A stretch of 64,000 nucleotides of DNA from an uncultured Prevotellaceae bacterium. Lineage in GTDB: Bacteria; Bacteroidota; Bacteroidia; Bacteroidales; Bacteroidaceae. The translations under genes were made by a program, and so were the position numbers. The notes beneath the pieces were generated by a model, which made no database searches, was not told where the DNA came from, and saw nothing but the letters and a program-made list of their open reading frames with translations. Of the stretch, positions 1 to 8,380 are shown piece by piece. Positions within the stretch are counted from its first letter, which is position 1. The number at the start of each line of letters is the position of its first letter. The stretch lies in NCBI GenBank assembly GCA_900316685.1, contig ONDS01000003.1:96395-160394 (forward strand), written 5' to 3'.

Positions 1-461
1 GTGAGCGGGAAGGGCACCCCCACCCCATCGAGCACGAACCGCTGGAGGATGATGCACACCACATAGAAGCGGGCTGCGGCTCCCGTCATCTTCGACAGAA
101 GGAAGAACGATGCCCCCGTGGTATACGCCCTGGAGCCAAGTCGGCGGTGCAGGTAGGAATAGATGGTGGTGAGGTTATAACGATAGTAGATGGGCAACAG
201 GATGAACGCCACGGCGAAATAGCCGAGGATAAAGCCCAGGCAGGTCTGCATATAGGTCATGTCGATGGCCATGACCATGCCGGGCACGCTGACGAAGGTG
301 ACTCCCGAGATGGAGGCTCCGATCATGCCGAAGGCCACCATATACCATGGCGAGCGGCGGTTGCCCCGAAAAAAAGTGTCGTTGTCGGAACGCTTGGCCG
401 TTAGTCGGCTGAACGACAACAATACGGCGAAATAGATAAGAATGGTGACAATTATTATCAT
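1..461 (-). CDS. Sodium:solute symporter (SSF family), N-terminal part
   Basis: The frame starts at an ATG at 461 on the minus strand and runs off the window after about 153 codons, so only the N-terminus is present. It opens with a hydrophobic helix (MIIIVTILIYFAVLL), then the cytoplasmic loop NDTFFRGNRRSPWYMVAFGM and the helix GASISGVTFVSVPGMV, followed by the YNLTTIYSYLHRRLGSRAYT segment. This is the first three to four membrane segments of the SSF fold, inner-membrane carriers that use a sodium gradient to import sugars, amino acids or organic acids. The substrate cannot be read from this part. It is divergent from trpB, and its -7 box (470-477) lies only a few bases from the ATG, giving a near-leaderless transcript. 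Confidence 0.8.
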   Translation of the reverse strand, partial: MIIIVTILIYFAVLLSFSRLTAKRSDNDTFFRGNRRSPWYMVAFGMIGASISGVTFVSVPGMVMAIDMTYMQTCLGFILGYFAVAFILLPIYYRYNLTTIYSYLHRRLGSRAYTTGASFFLLSKMTGAAARFYVVCIILQRFVLDGVGVPFPL

Positions 462-469
462 AATGGATG

Positions 470-477
470 CAAAAGTA
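470..477 (-). promoter_or_regulatory. -7 box of the symporter promoter
   Basis: Read on the minus strand the sequence is TACTTTTG, a perfect match to the Bacteroidota -7 consensus TAnnTTTG. It lies 8 bases upstream of the symporter ATG, so the 5' leader would be very short. Confidence 0.55.
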
Positions 478-486
478 GCACAAAAA

Positions 487-518
487 TTTTGTATTACCCC
501 CATTTTTCATTACTTTTG
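487..518 (+). promoter_or_regulatory. trpB promoter
   Basis: TTTTG at 487-491 and TACTTTTG at 511-518 are 19 bases apart, the expected spacing of the Bacteroidota -33 and -7 elements. The predicted leader to the trpB ATG is about 30 bases. It is back to back with the symporter promoter. Confidence 0.65.
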
Positions 519-553
519 CGACCAGTTTCATTCAGAACTAAATAATTATAATC

Positions 554-1903
554 ATGGCAAGACAGAAAAAGTACATTCTCCAGGAGAGCGAGATTCCCAC
601 GCAGTGGTACAACATCCAAGCAGACATGGTGAACAAACCCATGCCTCCAATTCACCCTGCCACCAAGGAGCCCCTGAAGGTGGAAGACTTGGCACATATC
701 TTCCCCTTGGAATGTTGCAAACAAGAGTTAGACACCGAGCATGCCTGGATAGACATTCCCGAGGATGTACTCGAGAAATACAAATATTACCGTTCCACCC
801 CGTTGGTGCGTGCCTATGCCTTGGAAGAGGCATTAGGAACCCCCGCCCATATCTATTTCAAGAACGAGAGCACCAACCCGCTCGGTTCGCACAAGATCAA
901 CTCCGCCCTGCCGCAGTGTTACTACGCCAAGATGGAGGGCACGACCAATGTGACCACCGAGACAGGTGCAGGACAGTGGGGTGCCGCCCTGAGCTATGCC
1001 GCCAGTGTCTATGGTCTGGAGACCGCCGTCTATCAGGTGAAGATCAGCATGCGCCAGAAGCCCTACCGCAGCAGCATCATGCGCACCTTCGGTGCCACGG
1101 TGGAAGGGTCGCCGTCGATGTCGACCCGTGCAGGCAAGGACATCATCACCCGCGACCCCAACCATCAGGGTTCGTTAGGTACCGCTATCAGCGAGGCCGT
1201 GGAGTTGGCCACTACCACACCCAACTGCAAATACACACTGGGCTCGGTGCTCAACCATGTGGCCCTGCACCAGACCATCATCGGTCTGGAGGCAGAGAAG
1301 CAGATGGCTATGGCCGGCGAATATCCCGACATGGTGATCGCCTGTTTCGGTGGCGGCAGCAACTTCGGTGGCATCGCCTTCCCCTTCATGCGTCATAACA
1401 TCCTCGACGGCAAGACCACTGAGTTCATCGCCGCCGAACCCAACAGCTGTCCGAAGCTCACCCGCGGTGAGTTCCGCTATGACTTCGGCGATGAGGCCGG
1501 CTACACGCCGCTGCTGCCGATGTTCACCCTGGGTCATAACTTCAAGCCCGCCAACATACATGCCGGTGGTTTGCGTTACCATGGTGCCGGCGTGATCGTG
1601 TCGCAACTTATCAAGGACGGGCTGATGCATGGAGTAGACATACCTCAGTTGGAATCGTTCGAGGCTGGCATTCTGTTCGCCCGCACCGAGGGCATCATCC
1701 CCGCACCCGAGAGCAGCCACGCCATCGCCGCCACCATCCGCGAGGCATTGAAGTGCAAGGAGACAGGCGAAGAGAAGGTGATACTCTTCAACCTAAGTGG
1801 CCATGGACTGATTGACATGTCGGCGTATGACAGTTACCTTAGCGGTGACCTGCAGAACTACAACCTCACCGACGAGGAAATTAAGAAGAACCTGGAAAGT
1901 TAA
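554..1903 (+). CDS. trpB: Tryptophan synthase beta chain, class 2 (TrpB2)
   Basis: This 449-residue cytoplasmic PLP enzyme condenses indole with L-serine to make tryptophan. The PLP lysine is K114 in GSHKINSA, and the phosphate-binding glycine loop is CFGGGSNFGG near residue 266. The long N-terminal stretch (PTQWYNIQADM, PPIHPATKEP) and the length mark the TrpB2 class rather than the roughly 395-residue TrpB1 that pairs with TrpA. No trpA or other trp gene is adjacent, so it probably works alone, for example in indole salvage, although a full trp operon may exist elsewhere. The ATG sits about 36 bases after a good promoter, and a terminator hairpin follows the stop codon. Confidence 0.95.
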   Translation: MARQKKYILQESEIPTQWYNIQADMVNKPMPPIHPATKEPLKVEDLAHIFPLECCKQELDTEHAWIDIPEDVLEKYKYYRSTPLVRAYALEEALGTPAHIYFKNESTNPLGSHKINSALPQCYYAKMEGTTNVTTETGAGQWGAALSYAASVYGLETAVYQVKISMRQKPYRSSIMRTFGATVEGSPSMSTRAGKDIITRDPNHQGSLGTAISEAVELATTTPNCKYTLGSVLNHVALHQTIIGLEAEKQMAMAGEYPDMVIACFGGGSNFGGIAFPFMRHNILDGKTTEFIAAEPNSCPKLTRGEFRYDFGDEAGYTPLLPMFTLGHNFKPANIHAGGLRYHGAGVIVSQLIKDGLMHGVDIPQLESFEAGILFARTEGIIPAPESSHAIAATIREALKCKETGEEKVILFNLSGHGLIDMSAYDSYLSGDLQNYNLTDEEIKKNLES

Positions 1904-1928
1904 GGAGTAAGTAAGAAGAAAAACATAA

Positions 1929-1972
1929 AAGGCTGTTTTGCAGTGCGATATGGTGTACTGCGAAACAGCCTT
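1929..1972 (+). terminator. Terminator between trpB and mfd
   Basis: A 16-bp near-perfect stem (AAGGCTGTTTTGCAGT with ACTGCGAAACAGCCTT, one G-U type mismatch) encloses a 12-base loop just after trpB. It is followed by TTATTATATC on the plus strand and a short T run on the minus strand, so it may act for both convergent genes. Confidence 0.75.
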
Positions 1973-1998
1973 ATTATATCATAAAGGTTAAGACCGTC

Positions 1999-2044
1999 TT
2001 TTACAAACCACCCCGCACCCCTCCTTTGAAAAAGGAGGGGAAAA
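1999..2044. repeat. Dispersed palindromic repeat, copy 1
   Basis: A roughly 45-base element holds the hairpin CCCCTCCTTT / AAAGGAGGGG preceded by ACAAACCACCCC. A nearly identical copy lies at 23736-23780. Both sit about 33-35 bases beyond the stop codon of a minus-strand gene (mfd here). Confidence 0.7.
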
Positions 2045-2076
2045 GAAAGCTTCAGTTTGAAATGGAGGGGATAAGG

Positions 2077-5000
2077 TTATCTTATCCCCTTCTTTTCTAT
2101 TTCGCGCAGGATGAAGACGGCTTCGCCTACGGCATTGACATTATCGATGACCACGGAACGTTTTCCGCCCACATCCTTCGGCTTGCATCTCTTGGGATTA
2201 TCCACAATATACTGGAGCACCTTTTCGAACTGGTCGCTGTCGTAGAAAGGACTGTCGGGGATGCTCACGAACTGCATCTGCATGCGCCCTCCCTTGAGGA
2301 TGATCTTCTCGCAACCCAACCGACGCCCGAGCCGCCGGAGAGGCACCACCTGCATGAGTTCCTCGCCCTCGCGAGGCACCGGTCCGAAACGGTCCTCAAG
2401 ACGTTTGCGATACGCCGCCAGGTCGTCGTCGTTCTCGATATTGTCCAACTCGCGATAAAGGAGCATCCTTTCGCTGCTGCCTGGCACGTACAGGTCGGGG
2501 AAATACATCTCCATGTCGCTTTCCACGGCACAGTCGTCGACGAAGCCCTCGCCGGTGACCGTGCGTCCTACCTTGATATCCTCGGCATAGAGATCGCTGA
2601 ACTCCTCATTTTTCAGTTCGGTGACCGCCTGGCTGAGGATTTTCTGATAGGTCTCATACCCCAGGTCTTCCATGAATCCACTCTGCTCCGCCCCCAACAG
2701 GTTGCCGGCGCCACGGATATCGAGATCCTGCATGGCGAGGTTGAAACCGCTGCCCAAGTCGGAGAACGTCTCCAAGGCTTCCAACCGGCGACGGGCTTCG
2801 GTGGGCAGCAACGACTTAGGTGGTGCCAACAGATAGCAGAACGCCTTACGGTTAGAGCGTCCCACCCTACCCCTCATCTGATGGAGGTCGGACAATCCGA
2901 AACGATGGGCATCGTTGATGATGATTGTATTGGCATTGGGTATATCCACGCCGTTCTCGACGATGGTGGTGGAGAGCAGCACATCGTAGTCGTGGTTGAT
3001 GAAACCCATGATGATATCCTCGAGTTCCTCGGGTTTCATCCTTCCATGTCCGATGGCCACGCGGGCATCGGGCACATACTTATGTATGAGCCGGGCTATC
3101 TCTTCGAGGTTGGATATACGGTCGTTGACGAAGAACACCTGTCCGTTGCGGCTCATCTCAAAGCCTATGGCATCGGCTATCACCTCATGGCCGTAGGTGG
3201 CCAGCTCGGTATAGATGGGATAGCGGTTGGGGGGAGGCGTGCGAATGATGCTCATATCCCTTGCCCCCATGAGGGAGAACTGCAAGGTGCGCGGTATGGG
3301 TGTCGCCGACATGGTGAGTGTGTCGATGTTCGACTTGAGCTGTCGTATCTTCTCCTTGGTGGATACGCCGAACTTCTGTTCCTCGTCGATGATGAGCAGT
3401 CCGATGTCTTTCCATTTCACTGTCTTGCCAATGAGTTTGTGGGTGCCGATGATGATGTCGATGCGCCCCTCGGCCAGTTCGTCGAGGATCTCACGCGTCT
3501 TCTTCGCACTCCTCGCCCTCGACAGGTATTCCACCCTGACAGGCAGGTTGCGCAGTCGTTCGGAGAAAGTCTGGTAATGCTGGAAGGCCAGCACGGTGGT
3601 AGGCACGAGCACCGCCACCTGCTTGGAGTCGCACGCCGCCTTGAAGGCAGCACGTATGGCCACCTCGGTCTTGCCGAAGCCCACATCGCCGCACACCAGG
3701 CGGTCCATGGGTCGCGCCTGCTCCATGTCCATCTTCACATCGTTGGTCGCCTTCAGTTGGTCGGGCGTGTCTTCGTAGAGGAACGAAGCCTCCAGCTCAT
3801 GTTGCAAGTAGTTGTCGGGCGAGAAGGCGAACCCCTTCTCGTGTCTACGGCGTGCATAGAGTTTGATGAGGTCGCGTGCGATGTCCTTGATGCGTTTCTT
3901 GGTGCGTTCCTTCATGCGCTCCCACGCCCCTGTGCCCAGTGTGCTCAATCGCGGCGGCTCGCCGGTGTCGCTGCGCCGGTATTTGGAAATCTTGTAAAGC
4001 GAGTGTATGGACACGTCGACCATGTCGCCCCGCTGGTAGACGATGCGTATCATCTCCTGGTAGCTGTTGCCTGTGGGCACGCGCACCAGTCCGAAGAACT
4101 TGCCCACGCCGAAGTCGACGTGCACCACGAAGTCGCCGGGTTCCATCTCCTGCAGTTCCTTCATGGTGAGCGCCATCTTTCCCACGCGGGCGGCATCCGA
4201 CTTGAGGTTGTACTTATGGAAACGGTCGAATATCTGGTGGTCGGTGAAGAAACAAGCCTTCAGGTCGTGGTCGATGAACCCCTCGTGGAGTGTGCGGTCG
4301 ACCGCCTCGAAAGGCAAGGTGGGCGGTGCGAAGATATCGTCGGTGGGAGGGTTGAAGATATCCTGCAACCGCTGTATCTGTTTCTGGCTGTCGGCCAGGA
4401 TATAGAGTCGATACCCCTTGGCAAGATGGTCTTGCAGCGTCTGCGTGAGCAGCGGCAGGTTCTTATGGAACAGCGGCTGAGGTGTGATATGGAAGGACAC
4501 CGCCGCATCGGGTTCCGTCTTGGGTCGTGGTCCGAAGGTAAGCCATCGGAACTTGTCTACCGCCTCGATGAAATCCTTGGCACTGAGCAAGGCACTTTCT
4601 CGCTGCATTTCACGGGCTATCTGTTGGCGCTCCATCTCCGTGGCCTGCTCCATGCGTTCGGTGAGTGCTTGGTTGGAGAAGCCGTCGGCATAGACCTGGG
4701 CTATGGTGTCGCGCACATACACATAATCCTTCATCACGATGAGCGCATCGTCGGGCAGGAACTGGAAGAAAGGGATACGCCTATCGGTACGTGCCGACAG
4801 TTCGGGCACGATGTCTACCTGCTCCTTCTTCTCCTTCGACAACTGGCTCTCCACCTCGAAGGAGCGGATGGAGTCGATCTCGTCGTCGAAGAAATCAATG
4901 CGGAAGGGCAGTTCGCTGCTAAAGGAATAGACATCGAGGATGCTCCCTCGGATGGCGAACTGACCTGGTTCGTACACATAATCCTGTTCGTGGAACCCCA

Positions 5001-5490
5001 GCGAGAGCAATCGCTTGCGCAGGTCGTTCATGTCGACCACCTGTCCTTGGTGGAGCGAGACCACCCGTTCGTCGAGTTGGCTTTTCGACACCACGAGTTC
5101 CGAGAGAGCCTCGGGATGGGTGATCACCAGCAAAGCTTTCTTTTTGCCCCGCGTGGTGAGACGTGTAAGCACCTCGGTGCGCAATATCTCGTTAGCGGCA
5201 TCGCGCTGTCCGTATTTCACCGCCCGTTTATAGGATGAGGGGAAGAAGAGCACATCGCGGCTCTTAGTCTGGTCGATATCGTGGTAGAAATAGCCCGCCT
5301 CGTCGGCATCCTGAAGGATGAAGAGCACCACCGACTGCTTGTCGACGACGCCCGACAAAGCCACGGGAGCCGACGACGCCAATAGGCCGTCGGCATGCAG
5401 GCGCCGCAGATGGCGGTCGTCGAGCAACTGGACCAACGCCCTACAATTGGGCGATTGGGCATACAGTTGGGTCAGTTCCTTGATTTTCAT
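2077..5490 (-). CDS. mfd: Transcription-repair coupling factor Mfd
   Basis: This 1137-residue ATP-dependent translocase removes stalled RNA polymerase from DNA lesions and recruits UvrA. The order of domains is visible: a UvrB-like N-terminal part (GVVDKQSVVLFILQDADEA), the RNA-polymerase-interacting domain (EMEPGDFVVHVDFGVGKFFG), the helicase core with Walker A (GDVGFGKTEVA), DEEQ box (LLIIDEEQKFGV), SATPIPRT motif and GRVGRS motif VI, and a C-terminal TRCF domain. The length matches the family (E. coli 1148). Its ATG overlaps the stop codon of the glycosyltransferase gene in ATGA, so the two are translationally coupled. Long open frames on the opposite strand are codon-bias shadows. Confidence 0.97.
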   Translation of the reverse strand: MKIKELTQLYAQSPNCRALVQLLDDRHLRRLHADGLLASSAPVALSGVVDKQSVVLFILQDADEAGYFYHDIDQTKSRDVLFFPSSYKRAVKYGQRDAANEILRTEVLTRLTTRGKKKALLVITHPEALSELVVSKSQLDERVVSLHQGQVVDMNDLRKRLLSLGFHEQDYVYEPGQFAIRGSILDVYSFSSELPFRIDFFDDEIDSIRSFEVESQLSKEKKEQVDIVPELSARTDRRIPFFQFLPDDALIVMKDYVYVRDTIAQVYADGFSNQALTERMEQATEMERQQIAREMQRESALLSAKDFIEAVDKFRWLTFGPRPKTEPDAAVSFHITPQPLFHKNLPLLTQTLQDHLAKGYRLYILADSQKQIQRLQDIFNPPTDDIFAPPTLPFEAVDRTLHEGFIDHDLKACFFTDHQIFDRFHKYNLKSDAARVGKMALTMKELQEMEPGDFVVHVDFGVGKFFGLVRVPTGNSYQEMIRIVYQRGDMVDVSIHSLYKISKYRRSDTGEPPRLSTLGTGAWERMKERTKKRIKDIARDLIKLYARRRHEKGFAFSPDNYLQHELEASFLYEDTPDQLKATNDVKMDMEQARPMDRLVCGDVGFGKTEVAIRAAFKAACDSKQVAVLVPTTVLAFQHYQTFSERLRNLPVRVEYLSRARSAKKTREILDELAEGRIDIIIGTHKLIGKTVKWKDIGLLIIDEEQKFGVSTKEKIRQLKSNIDTLTMSATPIPRTLQFSLMGARDMSIIRTPPPNRYPIYTELATYGHEVIADAIGFEMSRNGQVFFVNDRISNLEEIARLIHKYVPDARVAIGHGRMKPEELEDIIMGFINHDYDVLLSTTIVENGVDIPNANTIIINDAHRFGLSDLHQMRGRVGRSNRKAFCYLLAPPKSLLPTEARRRLEALETFSDLGSGFNLAMQDLDIRGAGNLLGAEQSGFMEDLGYETYQKILSQAVTELKNEEFSDLYAEDIKVGRTVTGEGFVDDCAVESDMEMYFPDLYVPGSSERMLLYRELDNIENDDDLAAYRKRLEDRFGPVPREGEELMQVVPLRRLGRRLGCEKIILKGGRMQMQFVSIPDSPFYDSDQFEKVLQYIVDNPKRCKPKDVGGKRSVVIDNVNAVGEAVFILREIEKKGIR

Positions 5491-6254
5491 TCCTCGCTGG
5501 GCATTTTGGGATATTTACGGAACCATCCGTCCCAGCGCAGGCGCATCACCCCGAAGAAGGCTTCGCCGAATATGCCCCCACTCATCTTGCTCACCCCCTC
5601 GCGCCGATTGACGAAGACCACGGGCACCTCCTTGATCTTGAATCCTATCTTATGAGCGGTGTATTTCATCTCTATCTGGAAGGCATATCCCTTGAAACGA
5701 ATCTTGTCGAGTTCGATGGTCTGCAACACCCTCCGTTTGTAGCATTTGAAGCCCGCCGTGGTGTCGTGTACCTTGAAGCCCGTGACCAAGCGCACGTATT
5801 TGGAGGCGAAATAACTCATGAGCACGCGTCCGATAGGCCAGTTGACCACATTGACCCCACTGACATAGCGTGAGCCGATGGCCAGGTCGTAGCCTTCATC
5901 GTGGCAGGCGGCATAGAGCCGAGGCAGGTCGTTGGGGTCGTGCGAGAAGTCGGCATCCATCTCAAACACATAGTCGTAGTCGTGCTGAAGCGCCCATTTG
6001 AAGCCGGTGATGTAGGCTGTGCCCAGCCCTTGTTTGCCCTCGCGTTCGATGATGAACAGTCGGTTGTCGAACTCGTCGAGCATCAGTTGGTGGACAATGT
6101 TGGCCGTACCGTCGGGGCTGCCATCATCGATGATGAGGATATCGAAATATTTCTCCAACGAGAAGACGGCACGGATAATTTTCTCGATGTTCTCCTTCTC
6201 GTTGTATGTGGGTATGATGACGATGCTGTCGCTCTTGTTCATGTGCGGAGGCAT
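5487..6254 (-). CDS. Glycosyltransferase family 2, polyprenol-phosphate mannosyltransferase-like
   Basis: This 255-residue GT-A enzyme begins SIVIIPTYNEKENIEKII and carries IIDDGSPDGTANIV, the metal-binding DxD region EMDADFSHDP, and GSRYVSGVNVVNWP. The combination is typical of dolichol/polyprenol-phosphate mannose synthases, which move a sugar from a nucleotide donor to a lipid phosphate at the inner membrane. There is no C-terminal membrane domain, as in many bacterial relatives. A -7 box at 6272-6279 precedes it. ATGs at 6254 and 6242 are both possible starts, and the second would give a longer leader. mfd overlaps its stop codon, so the pair share one transcript. The sugar and acceptor cannot be read from sequence. 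Confidence 0.9.
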   Translation of the reverse strand: MPPHMNKSDSIVIIPTYNEKENIEKIIRAVFSLEKYFDILIIDDGSPDGTANIVHQLMLDEFDNRLFIIEREGKQGLGTAYITGFKWALQHDYDYVFEMDADFSHDPNDLPRLYAACHDEGYDLAIGSRYVSGVNVVNWPIGRVLMSYFASKYVRLVTGFKVHDTTAGFKCYKRRVLQTIELDKIRFKGYAFQIEMKYTAHKIGFKIKEVPVVFVNRREGVSKMSGGIFGEAFFGVMRLRWDGWFRKYPKMPSEE

Positions 6255-6271
6255 TTAGGGGGTTTGAAATG

Positions 6272-6279
6272 CAAAGTTA
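6272..6279 (-). promoter_or_regulatory. -7 box of the glycosyltransferase-mfd operon
   Basis: TAACTTTG on the minus strand matches TAnnTTTG and ends 18 bases before the upstream ATG at 6254. Confidence 0.6.
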
Positions 6280-6324
6280 ACTTTTTTTTCGGAATCGACA
6301 AAATCTTCAATGTTCATTTTGTTA

Positions 6325-6356
6325 GAGGTGAGGGGTAAGAGGTGAGAGATATGTCC
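6325..6356 (+). repeat. Heptamer repeat, GRGGTGA family, with ATGTCC flank
   Basis: Three 7-base units (GAGGTGA, GGGGTAA, GAGGTGA) are followed by GAGATATGTCC. The same family and a near-identical right flank (GAGAAATGTCC) occur at 31062-31114. The intergenic region has no gene. Confidence 0.7.
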
Positions 6357-6418
6357 ACAGCGGAGTTATGTCTACACTCCTGAACTCCCATGAACTCCCA
6401 ATCTCCTGAACCCAACAT

Positions 6419-7177
6419 TTATTGGTCGGGGTTTTCCACATACCCTTGGAAATCGGGTTCGAGAGCGCTCATGACCGCCGAATAGCTGTCGGCCATGGTG
6501 GTGCTCACATTGTCGGCACCCTTGGAAATGGGATAGATGGGTTGATGGATGGTGAGGCTCATGGGATGCCAGTCGACCCACTTGAAGTCGCGCATGCGCG
6601 GCATGATATGGAACGAGCCATTGATAGTGAGAGGCACCACGGGCAGTTGCAATTCATCGGCCAACATGAAGGCACCTCGTTTGAACTTCGCCATGTGGCC
6701 GGTGAAGGTGCGTGACCCTTCGGGGAAGACCACGAGCGATATGCCACCCTGGAGGATTTTCTCAGCCTTGTCCATGGATTGTTTGATGCGCTTGGGTCCG
6801 CGCTTGTCGACGAAGATCTGTTTCGATTTCTCGCAAGCCAGTCCCACGAAAGGCAGCTTGCGCAACTGATATTTCATCATCCACTTGAAGTTGCGGGGCA
6901 GATGGCCGAAGATGAGGAAGATGTCGAACGCCCCTTGGTGGTTAGCCACAAAGACATAGGACTGTCCTTTCTCCAGATGGTTTTTTCCTTCCACCTTGAC
7001 GGGTATGAGCAACACCTTGAGTACCACCCATGCCCATATCTTGCCGGGGTAGTAGCCCCAGAAATGGCCACCGCCCAGGAAACAGCCGATGACGGTGACA
7101 AGGGCGATGAAGATGGTCCATACGAGAAGTATGGGTATGGCAATGAACAGTTGATAGATACGGTATAGATATTTCAT
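6419..7177 (-). CDS. 1-acyl-glycerol-3-phosphate acyltransferase (PlsC-like)
   Basis: This 252-residue inner-membrane enzyme carries the acyltransferase signature NHQGAFD (NHx4D, near residue 80) and the substrate motif FPEGSRTFTG. An N-terminal hydrophobic segment (LFIAIPILLVWTIFIALVTV) anchors it. Such enzymes acylate lysophosphatidic acid to phosphatidic acid in phospholipid synthesis; some relatives act on ornithine or glycine lipids in Bacteroidota. Its ATG overlaps the stop codon of the upstream phosphoesterase gene by 4 bases, so it is probably the last gene of that operon. Confidence 0.9.
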   Translation of the reverse strand: MKYLYRIYQLFIAIPILLVWTIFIALVTVIGCFLGGGHFWGYYPGKIWAWVVLKVLLIPVKVEGKNHLEKGQSYVFVANHQGAFDIFLIFGHLPRNFKWMMKYQLRKLPFVGLACEKSKQIFVDKRGPKRIKQSMDKAEKILQGGISLVVFPEGSRTFTGHMAKFKRGAFMLADELQLPVVPLTINGSFHIMPRMRDFKWVDWHPMSLTIHQPIYPISKGADNVSTTMADSYSAVMSALEPDFQGYVENPDQ

Positions 7178-8355
7178 GGTGATTGAGGGTTAAGTCCTTT
7201 ATGCAGGGTGACGACCACTATTTCGCCGGGCACGCCGAAGCGTAGCGGCACGAGTCCGCCCAGTCCGCTGGTGACATAGATGATGCGTCCGCCTTCGTCG
7301 TACATGCCATTGTATTCATCATAGGCCATCGCTGCGGGAGAGAACCCGAAGAGCGAGATCTGTCCGCCGTGAGTATGTCCGCTGAAGGTGAGTTGGGCTT
7401 TCGATTCGGGCAGTATATGTGAGCGCCACGCCGTGGGGTCGTGTTGGAGCATGATGGTGAAGGCACCGTCGGGGATGCCCGCTACGGTCTTGGCCACATC
7501 GCCCCTGGCCACTTCCTCCATCTTGCCCATGTTCTCCATGCCCGCCACATAGATGGAATCAGCACCACGCCGTATGATGCGGTGCTCGTTGAGCAAGAGG
7601 GTCCATCCCAGCTCGCGCTCGCTGTCGACCACCCTGCGTTCCAGTGTCACCTTCTCTGCCGAGTCGGCCTTCACATAAGCGGCATAGTCGTGGTTGCCCA
7701 AGACGGAGTAGACCCCGTCGCGCGACTGTAATGAGTTGAGCAGGTGGCGGTGCGGTTCTATCTCTTCGGCCCGCATATTGATGAGGTCGCCGGTGAAACA
7801 CACCATATCGGCATCCTGGGCGTTGATGCTGTCGAGTGCCGTCTTAAGAATCTCCTGGTCGCCGCCCATATAGCTGCCCACATGGGCGTCGGAGAAGAGC
7901 GCTATCTTATAGCCGTCGAAAGCACGAGGCAACTGTTCGAAATAACAATCCACGCGTCGCACCTCAAATTGAGCGAAGCCCACAGATAGACCGTAGATGG
8001 TGGCATAGCACAGATAGCCTACGGCTATGAGCCCCACCAAATTGCCCCAATTCCGTTTGGAATGGAACAGGCGCGCTACGCCCCTGCCCATGATGGAGAA
8101 GAGGGCGAACGCCGCCTTGGTGGCCACGAGCAAGCCCATACATGCGAGGAAGAAATACAGAATAATGCGGTTGTGAGGAATGAAATCTCTCGCCGTGGCC
8201 ATCATTACCAAGAAGATGATGAGAAAGAGGCCCGGACAGAGCCACAGCAGTTTTTTCCATACCGCCATCCTTCTGGGCCGGATATAGCGGATAAAGATAT
8301 AGAGGTCGGGCAGTATGACCAGCAATAGGAACAGGATGATATGTCGTGAAACCAT
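7174..8355 (-). CDS. Membrane-anchored metallophosphoesterase
   Basis: The 393-residue protein begins with about four membrane segments (residues 1-130), followed by a calcineurin-like phosphoesterase domain. The metal-binding blocks are present in order: FSDAHVGS, FTGDLIN, LGNHDY, LQHDP and FSGHTHGGQ. It resembles the YkuE/YaeI-type phosphodiesterases, some of which act on lipids such as UDP-diacylglucosamine, but the substrate here is unknown. It lies 25 bases after the MetH activation-domain gene and overlaps the acyltransferase start by 4 bases. Being beside the acyltransferase weakly suggests a lipid-related role. Confidence 0.9.
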   Translation of the reverse strand: MVSRHIILFLLLVILPDLYIFIRYIRPRRMAVWKKLLWLCPGLFLIIFLVMMATARDFIPHNRIILYFFLACMGLLVATKAAFALFSIMGRGVARLFHSKRNWGNLVGLIAVGYLCYATIYGLSVGFAQFEVRRVDCYFEQLPRAFDGYKIALFSDAHVGSYMGGDQEILKTALDSINAQDADMVCFTGDLINMRAEEIEPHRHLLNSLQSRDGVYSVLGNHDYAAYVKADSAEKVTLERRVVDSERELGWTLLLNEHRIIRRGADSIYVAGMENMGKMEEVARGDVAKTVAGIPDGAFTIMLQHDPTAWRSHILPESKAQLTFSGHTHGGQISLFGFSPAAMAYDEYNGMYDEGGRIIYVTSGLGGLVPLRFGVPGEIVVVTLHKGLNPQSP

Positions 8356-8380
8356 TTTACTTCCTTTTTTACTTCCTTTT

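Noticed and set aside
2026-5238. A 1070-codon open frame on the plus strand opposite mfd
   Set aside because: It is the antisense shadow of mfd; the minus frame has all Mfd motifs, while this one is rich in His, Val and Leu without any domain pattern.
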